Counted from the stretch's first letter, positions 16,255 through 25,098 are shown. The stretch is DNA of 43,959 nucleotides from Salegentibacter maritimus (GCF_016236915.1 NZ_JAEHOK010000017.1:31457-75415), one strand, 5' to 3'. Notes: generated by a model from the sequence alone, not told the origin. Numbers and translations are program-made.

Positions 16255-16998
16255 ATGAACGTTTTAATACTTACAGATTTTTCTACTCAGGCATTTCATG
16301 CTGCCAATTATGCCCTGAACTTAAGTTCTGGGAACTCCCATTTTTACGTGCTTCATGCATCTAATGGGGAAGGTACACAGGTAGAGGAATCACTTTTAGC
16401 ATTAGTAGATAAACTTAAAGAGCAACCTGAATCTGAAAAGCATCGTTTTTCGGCACTTCCTTTTTCAGACAACCTTATTTATGCAACCCGTAAGGCTGTT
16501 ATAGAAAATCACATAGACCTTATTGTTATGGGGGCCTCAGGGAAAAATACGTCTAATTTTCAAGGGCTTGGCGGTAATACCTGTAGTGTGGCCAAAAAAG
16601 TGAAATGCCCGGTTTTGGTAGTCCCTAATTGCGATTTTAAAGAATGGGAAAAACTATACCTTCCATTAGACTTACGCTTCCCGGTGAATATCGAAGCTTT
16701 GCAATTACTTGAAAAACTGCCGGTGGTAAAAGATGCTGCACTAAACGTATGGGGCTTTGATTTAAAAGATTCTGGTATAGAGATAGATGATTTTAATTTG
16801 ATTGACTACAAAATAAACCAGCAAATTTTAAAACATGAATCAGATTTTCTGGAAAGTTTTTGGCCCGAAGCCACTTCAAAAGCCAATTTAATCTTATTTT
16901 TTGCCCGTCAACTCCATATAACAGAGAAGCTTTTAAATAGGCTTTCTACGGTAGAAACAAGAAAACAAGACCTTCCCGTGCTTATACTTCATGAGTAG
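16255..16998 (+). CDS. universal stress protein (UspA family)
   Basis: A 247-residue cytosolic protein. I choose ATG 16255 (MNVLILTDFS) rather than a TTG 57 bases upstream, because the Usp fold begins here and the promoter -7 element lies at 16218-16225. The N-terminal Usp domain (1-140) ends with the nucleotide-binding loop MGASGKNTSNFQG and CPVLVVP. The C-terminal hundred residues resemble a degenerate second Usp domain without the loop. Such proteins are induced by growth arrest and oxygen limitation. It follows the PAS kinase and receiver-Crp genes and has its own Crp/Fnr-type site. Confidence 0.9.
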   Translation: MNVLILTDFSTQAFHAANYALNLSSGNSHFYVLHASNGEGTQVEESLLALVDKLKEQPESEKHRFSALPFSDNLIYATRKAVIENHIDLIVMGASGKNTSNFQGLGGNTCSVAKKVKCPVLVVPNCDFKEWEKLYLPLDLRFPVNIEALQLLEKLPVVKDAALNVWGFDLKDSGIEIDDFNLIDYKINQQILKHESDFLESFWPEATSKANLILFFARQLHITEKLLNRLSTVETRKQDLPVLILHE

Positions 16999-17127
16999 AC
17001 TTTTAAAGTTTGGTTAAAGTTTCTCACTAGCTTATTAAAATATAGCTTTTAGATAATTGTGCTTTTGCAATTTATCAGAGAAAAACCTAAGTTTATGCGC
17101 GTTTCCTAAAAAGAAATATTGCTTTTA

Positions 17128-17160
17128 TTTGGAAGAAAAAAATGAAAGCTGATACTTTTG
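17128..17160 (+). promoter_or_regulatory. carbonic anhydrase promoter
   Basis: TTTG at 17128-17131 and TACTTTTG at 17153-17160, 21-base spacer, 33 bases upstream of the ATG. No TGA-N6-TCA dyad at the position seen in neighbouring promoters. Confidence 0.55.
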
Positions 17161-17193
17161 GGTACAGGATGTTAACTTTATATAACCAAAACA

Positions 17194-17823
17194 ATGAAGA
17201 TTAAACAAATTTTTGAAAACAATAAGGAATGGATTCAGGAAAAACTAAAGAAAGATTCAGATTACTTTAGCAACCTTTCTAAAGGTCAGGATCCAGATAT
17301 TCTCTATATAGGATGTTCAGATAGCAGGGTTACGGCTGAAGAATTAATGGGTGTAGCACCAGGCGATGTTTTTGTACATAGAAATATTGCCAATATGGTA
17401 CCGAATACCGACTTAAGTGCTATGTCTGTAATAGATTATGCTGTTGCACACCTTAAGGTGAAACACGTTGTAGTATGTGGTCATTATTATTGCGGAGGCG
17501 TAAAAGCCGCTATGCAATCTCAGGATTTAGGTATTTTAAATCCCTGGTTAAGAAATATTAGGGATGTATACCGTATTCACCAGGCCGAGCTGGACGCTAT
17601 TAAAGACGAAGAAGCAAGATATAAAAGACTTGTAGAATTAAATGTACAGGAGCAGTGTATTAATGTTATAAAAACTGCAGAAGTACAGAAAGCGGTTTTA
17701 GATAGAGGTATAGCCGTACACGGTTGGGTTTTTGACATTCATTCTGGTAAGCTGATTGACTTGAAAATTGACTTTTCAGAAATCCTGAAAGATGTAATGA
17801 AAATCTATCATTTAGATAGTTAG
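17194..17823 (+). CDS. can: beta-class carbonic anhydrase
   Basis: A 209-residue zinc enzyme that interconverts CO2 and bicarbonate in the cytoplasm. Zinc ligands Cys41, His97 and Cys100 (GCSDSRV and CGHYYCGG) and the Asp43-Arg45 dyad are all present, as in the plant/E. coli Can type. Length fits the family. It is monocistronic, with promoter 17128-17160 and a terminator shared with the convergent haemoglobin gene. Confidence 0.96.
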   Translation: MKIKQIFENNKEWIQEKLKKDSDYFSNLSKGQDPDILYIGCSDSRVTAEELMGVAPGDVFVHRNIANMVPNTDLSAMSVIDYAVAHLKVKHVVVCGHYYCGGVKAAMQSQDLGILNPWLRNIRDVYRIHQAELDAIKDEEARYKRLVELNVQEQCINVIKTAEVQKAVLDRGIAVHGWVFDIHSGKLIDLKIDFSEILKDVMKIYHLDS

Positions 17824-17897
17824 ATATTTTAATTATCCGCTTTTCTTTAGAAAATAATTATTTAGATTAAATTCTAGGGGAAACAAACATTTCTAAA

Positions 17898-17938
17898 AAG
17901 CTGTCTGGGAAAAGTTTAAAATTTTTCCAGACTGTCTT
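17898..17938. terminator. bidirectional terminator between can and truncated haemoglobin
   Basis: Stem GTCTGGGAAAA (17903-17913) with TTTTTCCAGAC (17922-17932), flanked by TTTT on the right and AAAAA on the left. It ends the convergent genes on both sides. Its CTGTCTG core recurs elsewhere in this window. Confidence 0.75.
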
Positions 17939-18331
17939 TTATGCTTTACTTTCCCTTGCCTGAAATATCTTTAAATATAAATGTGAAGACATTTTTCGGG
18001 CATTATTTTTAGCCCGGTTTGCCAGTTCTCCACTAAATAATTGGTCTATAGTTTCAAACCACAGGTTTAACCATATTCCAAAGTGATAAGAAGCAATTTC
18101 CTGATTGTTTTCCTTATCTACCTTTACATGGACTTTTTGCGGATTTCCCTTGTACAGGGCCTTAAAAAAAAGGTTGCTTTCCCAGAAATCGGTTAATTTT
18201 TCAATATGTGCATCCCAATCTCGTATAACTTCATTAAAGAAGTGACCAATCTCAGGGTCTTTTCTTACTTTTTTATAGAAATTGCAAACAAGTAAATAAA
18301 CATCTTCCCGGGTTTTGATATCGGCTGGCAT
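17939..18331 (-). CDS. group III truncated haemoglobin
   Basis: A 130-residue haem protein of the trHb3 group. The start ISTKREDVYLLVCNFYKK-like pattern (DIKTREDVYLLVCNFYKKV) includes B10 Tyr19; EIGHFF and DWDAHIEKLTDFWES follow; the proximal His83 is in YHFGIWLNLWF. trHb3 proteins bind oxygen and nitric oxide and are linked to microaerobic or nitrosative stress. It is the second gene of an operon: the small membrane protein gene ends 9 bases upstream, and their shared promoter has a near-perfect Crp/Fnr-type dyad. Confidence 0.93.
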   Translation of the reverse strand: MPADIKTREDVYLLVCNFYKKVRKDPEIGHFFNEVIRDWDAHIEKLTDFWESNLFFKALYKGNPQKVHVKVDKENNQEIASYHFGIWLNLWFETIDQLFSGELANRAKNNARKMSSHLYLKIFQARESKA

Positions 18332-18340
18332 AAAAAGCTT

Positions 18341-18622
18341 TTAAAAAATATTAATAATGATAAAGATAGCAGATGTTGCCAGACTTATTAATAAGGAATT
18401 GAATATGATTTTTGGTTTAAATTGAGCTAAAACCAAAGCGTTATAGCCCATACAAACACTTACAACAATAAATAGTTGAAACATATCAAAAAGCGTATGT
18501 CCCTTCATTAAAATTAACATAGCAGCTACAGATCCCAGGCAACTGGAGGCAATAATCCCCAAGGCATAATGGGCTAAGCTCAATTCTTTAAAATCTCTCA
18601 GTAAATTATTGTAAAGTTTCAT
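18341..18622 (-). CDS. small three-helix membrane protein
   Basis: A 93-residue inner-membrane protein starting at MKLYNNLLRDF. An upstream in-frame start would give 131 residues, but that extension runs through the promoter and operator, so ATG 18622 is preferred. Three hydrophobic segments: ALGIIASSCLGSVAAMLILM, MFQLFIVVSVCMGYNALVLA and the C-terminal LLISLATSAIFIIINIF. I do not recognise a named family. It is first in an operon with the truncated haemoglobin, which points to a role in respiration or low-oxygen life. Confidence 0.8.
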   Translation of the reverse strand: MKLYNNLLRDFKELSLAHYALGIIASSCLGSVAAMLILMKGHTLFDMFQLFIVVSVCMGYNALVLAQFKPKIIFNSLLISLATSAIFIIINIF

Positions 18623-18640
18623 AATTTTTTGATTTGAGAT

Positions 18641-18689
18641 CAAATTTACGGCATGAGCAAAACCCGGCTTATGAGTGAAATCATAAGCC
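18641..18689 (-). promoter_or_regulatory. Crp/Fnr-type operator and -7 element of the membrane protein / haemoglobin operon
   Basis: Dyad GGCTTATGA-GTGAA-ATCATAAGCC (18666-18689; core TTATGA-N6-TCATAA, centre 18677.5) and minus-strand -7 element TAAATTTG (18648-18641). Spacing centre to -7 is 29.5 bp. The expected transcript starts about 14 bases before ATG 18622. The dyad could also act as a weak hairpin, but its position fits a class II activator site. Confidence 0.72.
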
Positions 18690-18725
18690 AAAAAAAGGCC
18701 TGAAAGAATATATATTCTTTCAGGC
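18690..18725 (-). terminator. intrinsic terminator of the CoA-transferase operon
   Basis: Minus strand perfect 12-bp stem GCCTGAAAGAAT/ATTCTTTCAGGC with a 4-base loop, then T run, 24 bases after the stop at 18749. Confidence 0.88.
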
Positions 18726-18748
18726 TTTAAATTCATTAAAAAAATGCT

Positions 18749-20023
18749 TTAGTTAAATTGAGTAAACGACTCCCTTTCTAGTTGCTCCCTATGATCGGGA
18801 TGCGCTATAGAGATTAGCTCTTTAGCCCTTTGCTTTAGGTTTTTTCCATAGAGGTTAACAACACCATATTCGGTTGCTATATAATGCACATGAGCTCTTG
18901 TGGTGGTTACACCGGCACCCTCTTTTAGCACAGGTACTATTTTAGAGATTCCATTTTTGGTAGTTGAGGGCATCGCAATAATAGGTTTTCCACCTTCAGA
19001 AAGAGCAGCACCTCTTATAAAATCCATTTGCCCTCCAACTCCAGAATATTGATATTTACCAATGGTATCGGCACAAACCTGCCCGGTTAGATCTATCTCT
19101 ATAGCCGAATTAATAGCGGTCATTTTTGGGTTTCGCCTAATAATAGCAGTATCGTTGGTATACGCTGCTTCTTTAAAATGAACTATGGGATTATCATCTA
19201 TAAAATCATATAAATTAGGCGATCCCAACGCAAAGCAAGTCACCAGTTTTCCGGTTTTTATTTCTTTATTGGCACCTGTGATTACACCCGATTCAACAAG
19301 AGGTAAAATTCCGTCAGAAAACATTTCAGTATGTATACCCAGGTTTTTATGATTTTGGAGATTACTTAAAACCACATTGGGAATACCTCCTATTCCCATT
19401 TGTAGGGTAGCACCATCTTCAATTAATTCAGCTACGTGTTTACCAATTTGCCTTTCAATTTCGGTGGGCTCTGTAATGCTTTTAGCAAGAATAGGTTTAT
19501 TAACTTCAATGGCAGCATCAATTTTGCTACAGTGAATAATGCCGTCGCCGTGCGTTCTTGGAACTTTTGGGTTAATTTGGGCAATAACTTTTTTTGCTGT
19601 TTGAATGGCCGGAAGCGTAATGTCTAGAGAAGCGCCAAGTGAGCAATAACCATGTTTATCGGGTGGGGAAACCTGTATAAATGCAACATCCAGCGGAAGT
19701 AGATTTCTTCTGAAGAGATTATGAATTTCACTTAAGAAAATAGGAATGTAGGCACCTTTATTAGAATTAACAGCATTTCTAACATTTCCGGCAACAAAAC
19801 AGCTGTTAATATTAAAAGCCTGTGAATACGGAGCTTCAGTGTATTTCGCCTTTCCTTCAGTATGAATATGAAAAATTTCTACTTCTGTTAACTCCTTATA
19901 ACGTTCGCACAAGGCATCAATTAGCGTTACAGGGGTCATTGCAGCACCCTGAAAAAATATACGATTGCCAGACTCTACCATGGCAACCGCTTGCTGAGCT
20001 GACAATATCTTAAGGTTCTTCAC
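18749..20023 (-). CDS. acetyl-CoA hydrolase/transferase family protein (4-hydroxybutyrate CoA-transferase-like)
   Basis: A 424-residue family I CoA-transferase. The N-terminal domain carries GNRIFFQGAAMTPVTLIDAL and QVSPPDKHGYCSLGASLD; the C-terminal domain has the oxyanion/CoA loop MGIGGIPNVVL and the probable catalytic glutamate in GIHTEMFSDG, the position of the active-site Glu in 4-hydroxybutyrate CoA-transferases; GGQMDFIRGA and YGVVNLYGK are further family blocks. It moves CoA between acetyl-CoA and another short acid; the natural substrate is not shown. It begins 4 bases after the stop of the YceI gene at 20028, so the two are one operon. Confidence 0.9.
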   Translation of the reverse strand: MKNLKILSAQQAVAMVESGNRIFFQGAAMTPVTLIDALCERYKELTEVEIFHIHTEGKAKYTEAPYSQAFNINSCFVAGNVRNAVNSNKGAYIPIFLSEIHNLFRRNLLPLDVAFIQVSPPDKHGYCSLGASLDITLPAIQTAKKVIAQINPKVPRTHGDGIIHCSKIDAAIEVNKPILAKSITEPTEIERQIGKHVAELIEDGATLQMGIGGIPNVVLSNLQNHKNLGIHTEMFSDGILPLVESGVITGANKEIKTGKLVTCFALGSPNLYDFIDDNPIVHFKEAAYTNDTAIIRRNPKMTAINSAIEIDLTGQVCADTIGKYQYSGVGGQMDFIRGAALSEGGKPIIAMPSTTKNGISKIVPVLKEGAGVTTTRAHVHYIATEYGVVNLYGKNLKQRAKELISIAHPDHREQLERESFTQFN

Positions 20024-20027
20024 GAAT

Positions 20028-20606
20028 TTAGATTTGAATATTCAGGTTAAAATTGATCTCAATTTCTTCGTGTATTACAATTAAGCCAAAAATTTTACTG
20101 GGGGCTTCCAAATTAAAATCTTCTATATTTAACTGCAATTTCCCGTCAAAACAAAGTTGTTTATCCCGGGTAATCTCAACCGGAAATTCATAATCCCTAT
20201 CTATTCCTGCTATATTGAAAGTTAATGTAACCATGGCATCTTTCCCACGGCTCATGTCTATTTCTTTCAGCTTTAATAAAATTTTCGGATGTTTTTCAGT
20301 CTTAAGCAGGTCATGAAAATCTTTGTTTATTTTTCTATTTCCACAATCAAAATTGATGTTCTCTAAAGGTAGAACGCTATTTTTAAAGTAGAGAATATTG
20401 TCGTTTTCTGAATAATGCACTTTAAAACTGTCATTTTTAAAGCAAAGTGTATTAAAAGCACATTCAAAATCGGTGATATTTGTAGTTCCGGTAATGCTTA
20501 AATTACTATTAGGAAGAATTGATATTTCTTTGGTTTCAAAATTGGCCTGTGCTATACCAGGGATAGCAAAAATTAGAGTGAAGAAAAGTATGAAGTAAGT
20601 TTTCAT
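20028..20606 (-). CDS. YceI-like secreted protein
   Basis: A 192-residue protein with an N-terminal signal peptide (YFILFFTLIFAIPGIAQA) and a YceI-type lipocalin-like barrel: SNLSITGTTNITDFECAF replaces the more common SNIHDWE motif, and GIDRDYEFPVEIT and EDFNLEAPSKIFGLIVIHEEIEI cover the C-terminal strands. YceI proteins are periplasmic and bind long isoprenoid or lipid ligands. It is the first gene of the operon with the CoA-transferase. A TATCTTTA (-7-like) lies at 20631-20638, but without the Crp/Fnr-type dyad. Confidence 0.8.
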   Translation of the reverse strand: MKTYFILFFTLIFAIPGIAQANFETKEISILPNSNLSITGTTNITDFECAFNTLCFKNDSFKVHYSENDNILYFKNSVLPLENINFDCGNRKINKDFHDLLKTEKHPKILLKLKEIDMSRGKDAMVTLTFNIAGIDRDYEFPVEITRDKQLCFDGKLQLNIEDFNLEAPSKIFGLIVIHEEIEINFNLNIQI

Positions 20607-20680
20607 CCTGATTAAATTAAGGCATTTGTATAAAGATACGCAATAGATTCTGTATTGAAAACTTGCTAAAAACAGAAAAT

Positions 20681-20721
20681 AAAAAGCCCCGGGGAATCTC
20701 TTAGAGATAACACCCGGGGCT
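20681..20721 (-). terminator. intrinsic terminator of the YceI-porin operon
   Basis: Minus strand AGCCCCGGG/CCCGGGGCT stem (20713-20721 with 20685-20693), with a smaller inner hairpin (TCTCTAAGAGA), then TTTTT. It lies 12 bases after the porin stop. Confidence 0.88.
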
Positions 20722-20732
20722 CAACATTCAAC

Positions 20733-22019
20733 TTAAAAACTAATCGCTGCTTCTAGCGTAATTCCGTTGAATTGACCTCCATTGTTTAAGTTACCTGCAG
20801 GGTAGTCGTTGTACTCCTGGTTAACATACTCCAATTTTGCAAGGATGTTTTTGGTTAAGAACCAACCAGCACCTAATTGGAAGCGGTTTACGCTAATATC
20901 AGTACTGTTGTCAAGTTCACCATCTACAGTGCTGTAACGACCTCCTAGGTAGAAATCTTCGTTTGAACCAAATCTGTAGATAAGCTCTCCTGCATAGTGA
21001 TTGTATGTTCTTGTATCAGTATCACCTTTGTCCTGTCCGCTTATGGTTTCAATAACTCCAAAGAACTCAAGTCCGCCATACTTAATAAATGGGTTGATCA
21101 TTACAGAAGTCATCTCGTTTTTGAAAGATGGGTTAATACGTCCGGCTCTAAATCCAGGGCCATTTCCGTCAACATCAGTCATTACGTTGTAGTAACGAGT
21201 ACCTGCACGGTCTCCTGTGTATAGGTAGTTACCACGCCCGTAGTTATGCCCACTGTGTAAAAGAGATCCTGTTAATCTAAATCTAAAATCTTCATTAAAT
21301 TGTTTGTCATATCCTAATTTAGCAAGGAAAGAAGGATCTGTTTCACCATCACCGGCAGTAGATTGGTTTAATTTACCGTTTGTAAATCCTACCATCCCTA
21401 ACCATGGGCCACTAAAATAGTATACTTCGGCACCTACTTCGGTAGTAAAGCTATCCATTAAATAGTTTCCTACAAATGGGTTGTGAAGTGAGTGAGCGTT
21501 GTCTGTTCTTCTAAAGTGAGCATCACCATAGTTGTTTTCCATGTGACCTATTTTAATTCTTAGGTTATCCATAAGTCCCTGGGCAAAACCTTCGCTTATA
21601 AAGTCTAATTTATCAATCTGGATATAACCTCCCTTTACATAAGCTTCAGTATGGTGCTGTGAAGAAAGATAAGTTCTTAAGTGCATTCTCACACCATCAT
21701 AAAGCAATACATCAAGATCCAGGTTGGCAGTAGCCAAGTTAAAGTTTGCTTCCAGGTTTTGAAGTTCAGCAGCATCAGATTCATGATCTAAAGACTGGAA
21801 CTGGATAGTAGATGCTCCACCTAATCTTACCTGTACCCCATCAAACTCAGTGTCGGTATCTTTTTTAGCTTCAAAATCATTGATGCCTCGTTGATCGTTC
21901 TCTCTAAAATTAGGAAGGTCTCTGTCCCATATAGTTTTTCCTTCTACTTCTTGTGCTTGTGCCTGAAAGCCTGCGGCCATCATTAAAGCAATTCCAAAAT
22001 ATTTGATTGAATTTCTCAT
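20733..22019 (-). CDS. outer-membrane beta-barrel porin-like protein
   Basis: A 428-residue secreted protein: signal peptide FGIALMMAAGFQAQAQ, then alternating-strand sequence throughout, many aromatic strand ends, and a terminal phenylalanine (LEAAISF), the usual sign of an outer-membrane barrel. Repeated pairs such as RLGGASTIQFQSL, YGGLEFFGVIET and FYLGGRYSTVDGEL look like adjacent strands. The overall pattern resembles phosphate-selective OprO/OprP-like porins, but I cannot confirm the substrate. It lies 24 bases after a YceI gene and probably shares its promoter at 22655-22699. Confidence 0.82.
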   Translation of the reverse strand: MRNSIKYFGIALMMAAGFQAQAQEVEGKTIWDRDLPNFRENDQRGINDFEAKKDTDTEFDGVQVRLGGASTIQFQSLDHESDAAELQNLEANFNLATANLDLDVLLYDGVRMHLRTYLSSQHHTEAYVKGGYIQIDKLDFISEGFAQGLMDNLRIKIGHMENNYGDAHFRRTDNAHSLHNPFVGNYLMDSFTTEVGAEVYYFSGPWLGMVGFTNGKLNQSTAGDGETDPSFLAKLGYDKQFNEDFRFRLTGSLLHSGHNYGRGNYLYTGDRAGTRYYNVMTDVDGNGPGFRAGRINPSFKNEMTSVMINPFIKYGGLEFFGVIETISGQDKGDTDTRTYNHYAGELIYRFGSNEDFYLGGRYSTVDGELDNSTDISVNRFQLGAGWFLTKNILAKLEYVNQEYNDYPAGNLNNGGQFNGITLEAAISF

Positions 22020-22043
22020 TGTAGTAATTTTTAAATTGAATAG

Positions 22044-22631
22044 TTATTTAGTAAATGTTGATTTGAATTTAATAGTTAGTTCTTCTCCTGTTGTAATTGT
22101 TCCAAACATAGCCGTAGGGGGATCTACTTTGAAATGCGTCATATTAATTTGTTGTTTACCATTAATTTGTAATTTATTTCCACTTAATTTTACCGTAAAT
22201 TCTACCGGAACCTGCTTGGTTACTCCTGAAATTTTTAAGGAAGCAAGCCCTTTTACCTGATAGGAATCGGCAGCTTTATCTTCAATATTTTTAACTTCGT
22301 CTAACTGGAACTCTATATTTTTATACTTGTTAGTATTAAGTGCCTTGTAAGCATTTTTGTCCATCCCACCTTTTCCGCTATCTAAACTTTCTGCAGGAAC
22401 TGTAACTTTTAAGCTAGGCATGCCGGTAAGTTTGCCTTCCTCGGTAGTAATTGTGGCACTACCATTTTTAGAATTAGCTTTCATTTCCCAGTCATGGATA
22501 TTTGAAGTTCCTTCAACGATAATTTCTGATGAACTATCCATTTTAAAACTTTGGCCAACCATACTTCCTGCGGTTAACAACATAAAAAACACTCCTGTGA
22601 GCAGCAACTGATATGATTTTAAAACTTTCAT
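22044..22631 (-). CDS. YceI family periplasmic protein
   Basis: A 195-residue protein with a signal peptide (LLLTGVFFMLLTAGSMVGQS) and the classic YceI signature IIVEGTSNIHDWEMKA near residue 40. DKNAYKALNTNKYKNIEFQL, LKISGVTKQVPVEFTV and HFKVDPPTAMFGTITTGEELTIKF complete the barrel. YceI proteins bind polyisoprenoid-type ligands in the periplasm. It is the promoter-proximal gene of a two-gene operon with the porin; the promoter has a Crp/Fnr-type dyad. Confidence 0.92.
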   Translation of the reverse strand: MKVLKSYQLLLTGVFFMLLTAGSMVGQSFKMDSSSEIIVEGTSNIHDWEMKANSKNGSATITTEEGKLTGMPSLKVTVPAESLDSGKGGMDKNAYKALNTNKYKNIEFQLDEVKNIEDKAADSYQVKGLASLKISGVTKQVPVEFTVKLSGNKLQINGKQQINMTHFKVDPPTAMFGTITTGEELTIKFKSTFTK

Positions 22632-22654
22632 GATATTAGGTTTTTAAGTTGATA

Positions 22655-22699
22655 CAAAGTTGGGGCAGAAATTCAGCAATAATTATGACGAGAGTCAGG
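22655..22699 (-). promoter_or_regulatory. Crp/Fnr-type operator and -7 element of the YceI-porin operon
   Basis: Plus-strand core TTATGA-CGAGAG-TCAGG (22683-22699, centre 22691.5), i.e. CCTGA-N6-TCATAA when read on the transcribed strand. The -7 element is CAACTTTG (22662-22655 minus strand), one base off TAnnTTTG. Spacing centre to -7 is 29.5 bp, identical to the sites at 16181 and 18666. Confidence 0.62.
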
Positions 22700-22886
22700 T
22701 TTTTGCAGTTTTGATTTAAGACTTGTCTAAACCATAAGAAATTTTAAAAGACTTATAATCAAATTTTTACACAAGCTAAAACGTTTGCGATTAGCCTATT
22801 TTAACATTTGTTCACGCACAAAACTAATAAAAATGATGTAGGAATTATGTAGGAATTCTGTGAATTTTAGAGCTGGTTAAAACCGC

Positions 22887-23765
22887 TTAATAATAAAGCT
22901 CGTCAGTTTTTAGGTTTAAAAACCGTGAAGTGGCAAAAAATGTACTTATCCAGGTAATCAAGATCCCCATCGCAAACACCCCAATAAATAGGCCGGCAAG
23001 TATTTTAAGGTCTGAAGTTAATGCAAGCTGGGGAAAACTATTATTAAGATAGTATAAAGCACCTGCCATTCCTATCAAGGCAATTATAGCTCCAATAATG
23101 CCCAGTTTTATGCTCTGCCAAATAAACGGCCTGCGAATAAATCCTTTGGTGGCACCTACCATTTGCATTGTTTTTATAATAAACCGCTTAGAATATACCG
23201 AAAGCCTTATAGAGCTGTTAATAAGCAAAACTGCAATAAACGTAAAAACTCCACTGGCAATAAGTACCCAGAAACTAATTTTCTTAACGTTCTCATTTAA
23301 AAGTGCAATAAGTGGTTTGTCGTAAACCACCTCATCTACAAAATTTTTAGAAGTCAGTTCGGCTGCAATGGCATCTACCTGTTCGCCCGAGACAAAATCG
23401 GCATTCATATAAACATCTATAGAATTCTGTAAAGGATTATAACCTAAAAATCCCATAAAATCTTCCCCTATCTCTTTACTGTGGGCCTCGGCAGCTTCTT
23501 CCTTAGAAACATAAGTAGTAGATTTAGTGTAATCGGCCATAGCCAGGCTTTTTTTGAGTTGTTCTATCTCAACTTCCTTGGCATTATCTTTTAGGTATAC
23601 GGTAAGTGCAATTTGTTCTTTAAAATGATCGGCTACTTTTTTAGTATTTAAAACCAGCAATCCCAGCATTCCCAATAAAAAAAGTACTAAAGCTATACTT
23701 ATCACTACCGAAAAATAAGAAGATACCAGGCGACGTTTCTGGTATTTTTCAAAGGATGTGCTCAT
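22887..23765 (-). CDS. ftsX: cell division protein FtsX
   Basis: A 292-residue inner-membrane protein starting MSTSFEKYQKRRLVSSYFS; a longer in-frame start 30 codons upstream is not needed. Topology fits FtsX: one membrane helix (VVISIALVLFLLGMLGLLVL), a periplasmic domain of about 110 residues, then three C-terminal helices (VLIASGVFTFIAVLLINSSI, LGIIGAIIALIGMAGALYYL, LAGLFIGVFAMGILITWIST) with MQMVGATKGFIRRPF before the third, the usual FtsX motif. FtsX with FtsE controls cell-wall hydrolases at division. FtsE is not adjacent. Confidence 0.93.
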   Translation of the reverse strand: MSTSFEKYQKRRLVSSYFSVVISIALVLFLLGMLGLLVLNTKKVADHFKEQIALTVYLKDNAKEVEIEQLKKSLAMADYTKSTTYVSKEEAAEAHSKEIGEDFMGFLGYNPLQNSIDVYMNADFVSGEQVDAIAAELTSKNFVDEVVYDKPLIALLNENVKKISFWVLIASGVFTFIAVLLINSSIRLSVYSKRFIIKTMQMVGATKGFIRRPFIWQSIKLGIIGAIIALIGMAGALYYLNNSFPQLALTSDLKILAGLFIGVFAMGILITWISTFFATSRFLNLKTDELYY

Positions 23766-24044
23766 AGGTCGATTACAGTTTTTGTGTAAAAATAAAAAAG
23801 ATAAACATTCAATGCCTTTAAAACGTTTAAAGTTTGAAAAAATTAGCAAAGACAAAAATTATTTTCATTCTAACCCTGGATAAACTGAACTTGAAAATTT
23901 CTAACTTCGTTAAGCTAAATTGGATTTTACAGCTAAAAAGTCTAGCGACTTAATTGCTTGTAATATCCCATATTTTATAAGCAAAACAAGTTAAAACATT
24001 TTTTAGCGATGCTTTTTAATTTTCTTTAAAATAAAACAGAACTT

Positions 24045-24971
24045 ATGAATATTTTAATCTTTGGAATTGGAGGTGTAGGTGGTTATTTCGGCGGGAAACT
24101 CGCCAAAGCAGGTTACAATGTTAGTATGATTGCGCGCGGAAAACATCTTGAAGCCATTAAGAAAAACGGTCTCGAGGTAACGAGTATTCACGGTAGCTTT
24201 AAGGTTAAACCCCGGCTAATCACTAATGATTTAGCTGAAGTTCCCACGCCCAATCTCGTGATTTTAGGTGTTAAATCCTGGCAAATTCCTGAGGTATCTA
24301 AACAACTGAAGACTGTCATTACAGCTGAAACTATGATCTTGCCTTTGCAAAATGGTGCTAATAATGTTGAAAAATTACTGGAGAACTTTCCAAAACATAA
24401 TGTATTGGGCGGACTATGCCATATTGTAAGTTTTGTAGAAAGTCCGGGGAAAATAAAGCACGTTTCCTTTGAGCCAAGAATTACTTTTGGTGAAATAGAT
24501 AACTCAAACTCTAAAAGAATTCAAAACTTAAAAGTAATTTTTGATAAAGCCGGAATCACTAATTTTAACCCTGAAAATATTCAACTGGAAATCTGGAAGA
24601 AGTTCTTGTTTATCGCTACAATTAGCGGGCTTGGTGGCCTAACCCGGGTTTCTATAGATAAAATTAGGGAAAGCGACTATTTGTTCGATTTGTTATTAAA
24701 AACCGCACAGGAAATAAAATTGTTGGCAAATGCCAAAGGTGTTCCATTAGCCAAAGAACATCTGGAAAAGGCTTTTAAAATTATTCAAAATCAACCAGCA
24801 GGCACTACCGCTTCTACACAGCGAGACCTTATGGCCGGACGGCCTTCAGAATTAGAAAATTTCAACGGGTTTATTGTAAAAGAAGCTGAAAAGTTAGGGA
24901 TTGAAACTCCGGTAAATAAAATGATATATGAGTGTTTACGGCCTATGGATAGATTGGCCAGAACTTCATAA
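24045..24971 (+). CDS. panE: ketopantoate reductase family protein (2-dehydropantoate 2-reductase)
   Basis: A 308-residue NADPH-dependent reductase with the Rossmann motif FGIGGVGGYFGGKLAKAG at residues 5-22. The catalytic-type Lys is in LEIWKKFLFIATISGLGGL near residue 185, and the substrate region TTASTQRDLMAGRPSELENFNGFIV near 250-275 matches ApbA/PanE. The reaction is ketopantoate to pantoate in pantothenate (CoA) synthesis. Family members also include paralogues acting on other alpha-keto substrates, so the exact role is not certain. Monocistronic by spacing. Confidence 0.85.
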   Translation: MNILIFGIGGVGGYFGGKLAKAGYNVSMIARGKHLEAIKKNGLEVTSIHGSFKVKPRLITNDLAEVPTPNLVILGVKSWQIPEVSKQLKTVITAETMILPLQNGANNVEKLLENFPKHNVLGGLCHIVSFVESPGKIKHVSFEPRITFGEIDNSNSKRIQNLKVIFDKAGITNFNPENIQLEIWKKFLFIATISGLGGLTRVSIDKIRESDYLFDLLLKTAQEIKLLANAKGVPLAKEHLEKAFKIIQNQPAGTTASTQRDLMAGRPSELENFNGFIVKEAEKLGIETPVNKMIYECLRPMDRLARTS

Positions 24972-25090
24972 TTAGCCCCGGCCTCCTATCAATAAATTTT
25001 GTCGCAGCTATTCCTGGCACATTTAGATTTCGGTTAATAATAGGTCGCTTAATCCATTGGCTGTAAATTCCCATAAGTGGTTTAAAATTG

Positions 25091-25098
25091 TAAATTTG
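25091..25098 (+). promoter_or_regulatory. leuS -7 promoter element
   Basis: TAAATTTG matches TAnnTTTG 57 bases before the leuS ATG. No TTG is at a usual -33 distance, so this is a moderate call. Confidence 0.45.

Noticed and set aside
17044-17085. Dyad GATAATTG/CAATTTATC before can
   Set aside because: Arms differ in length and the position does not fit the can promoter.
20631-20667. Search for a Crp/Fnr-type site before the YceI/CoA-transferase operon
   Set aside because: A TATCTTTA is present, but no TGA-N6-TCA dyad lies at or near the expected centre (20667.5).
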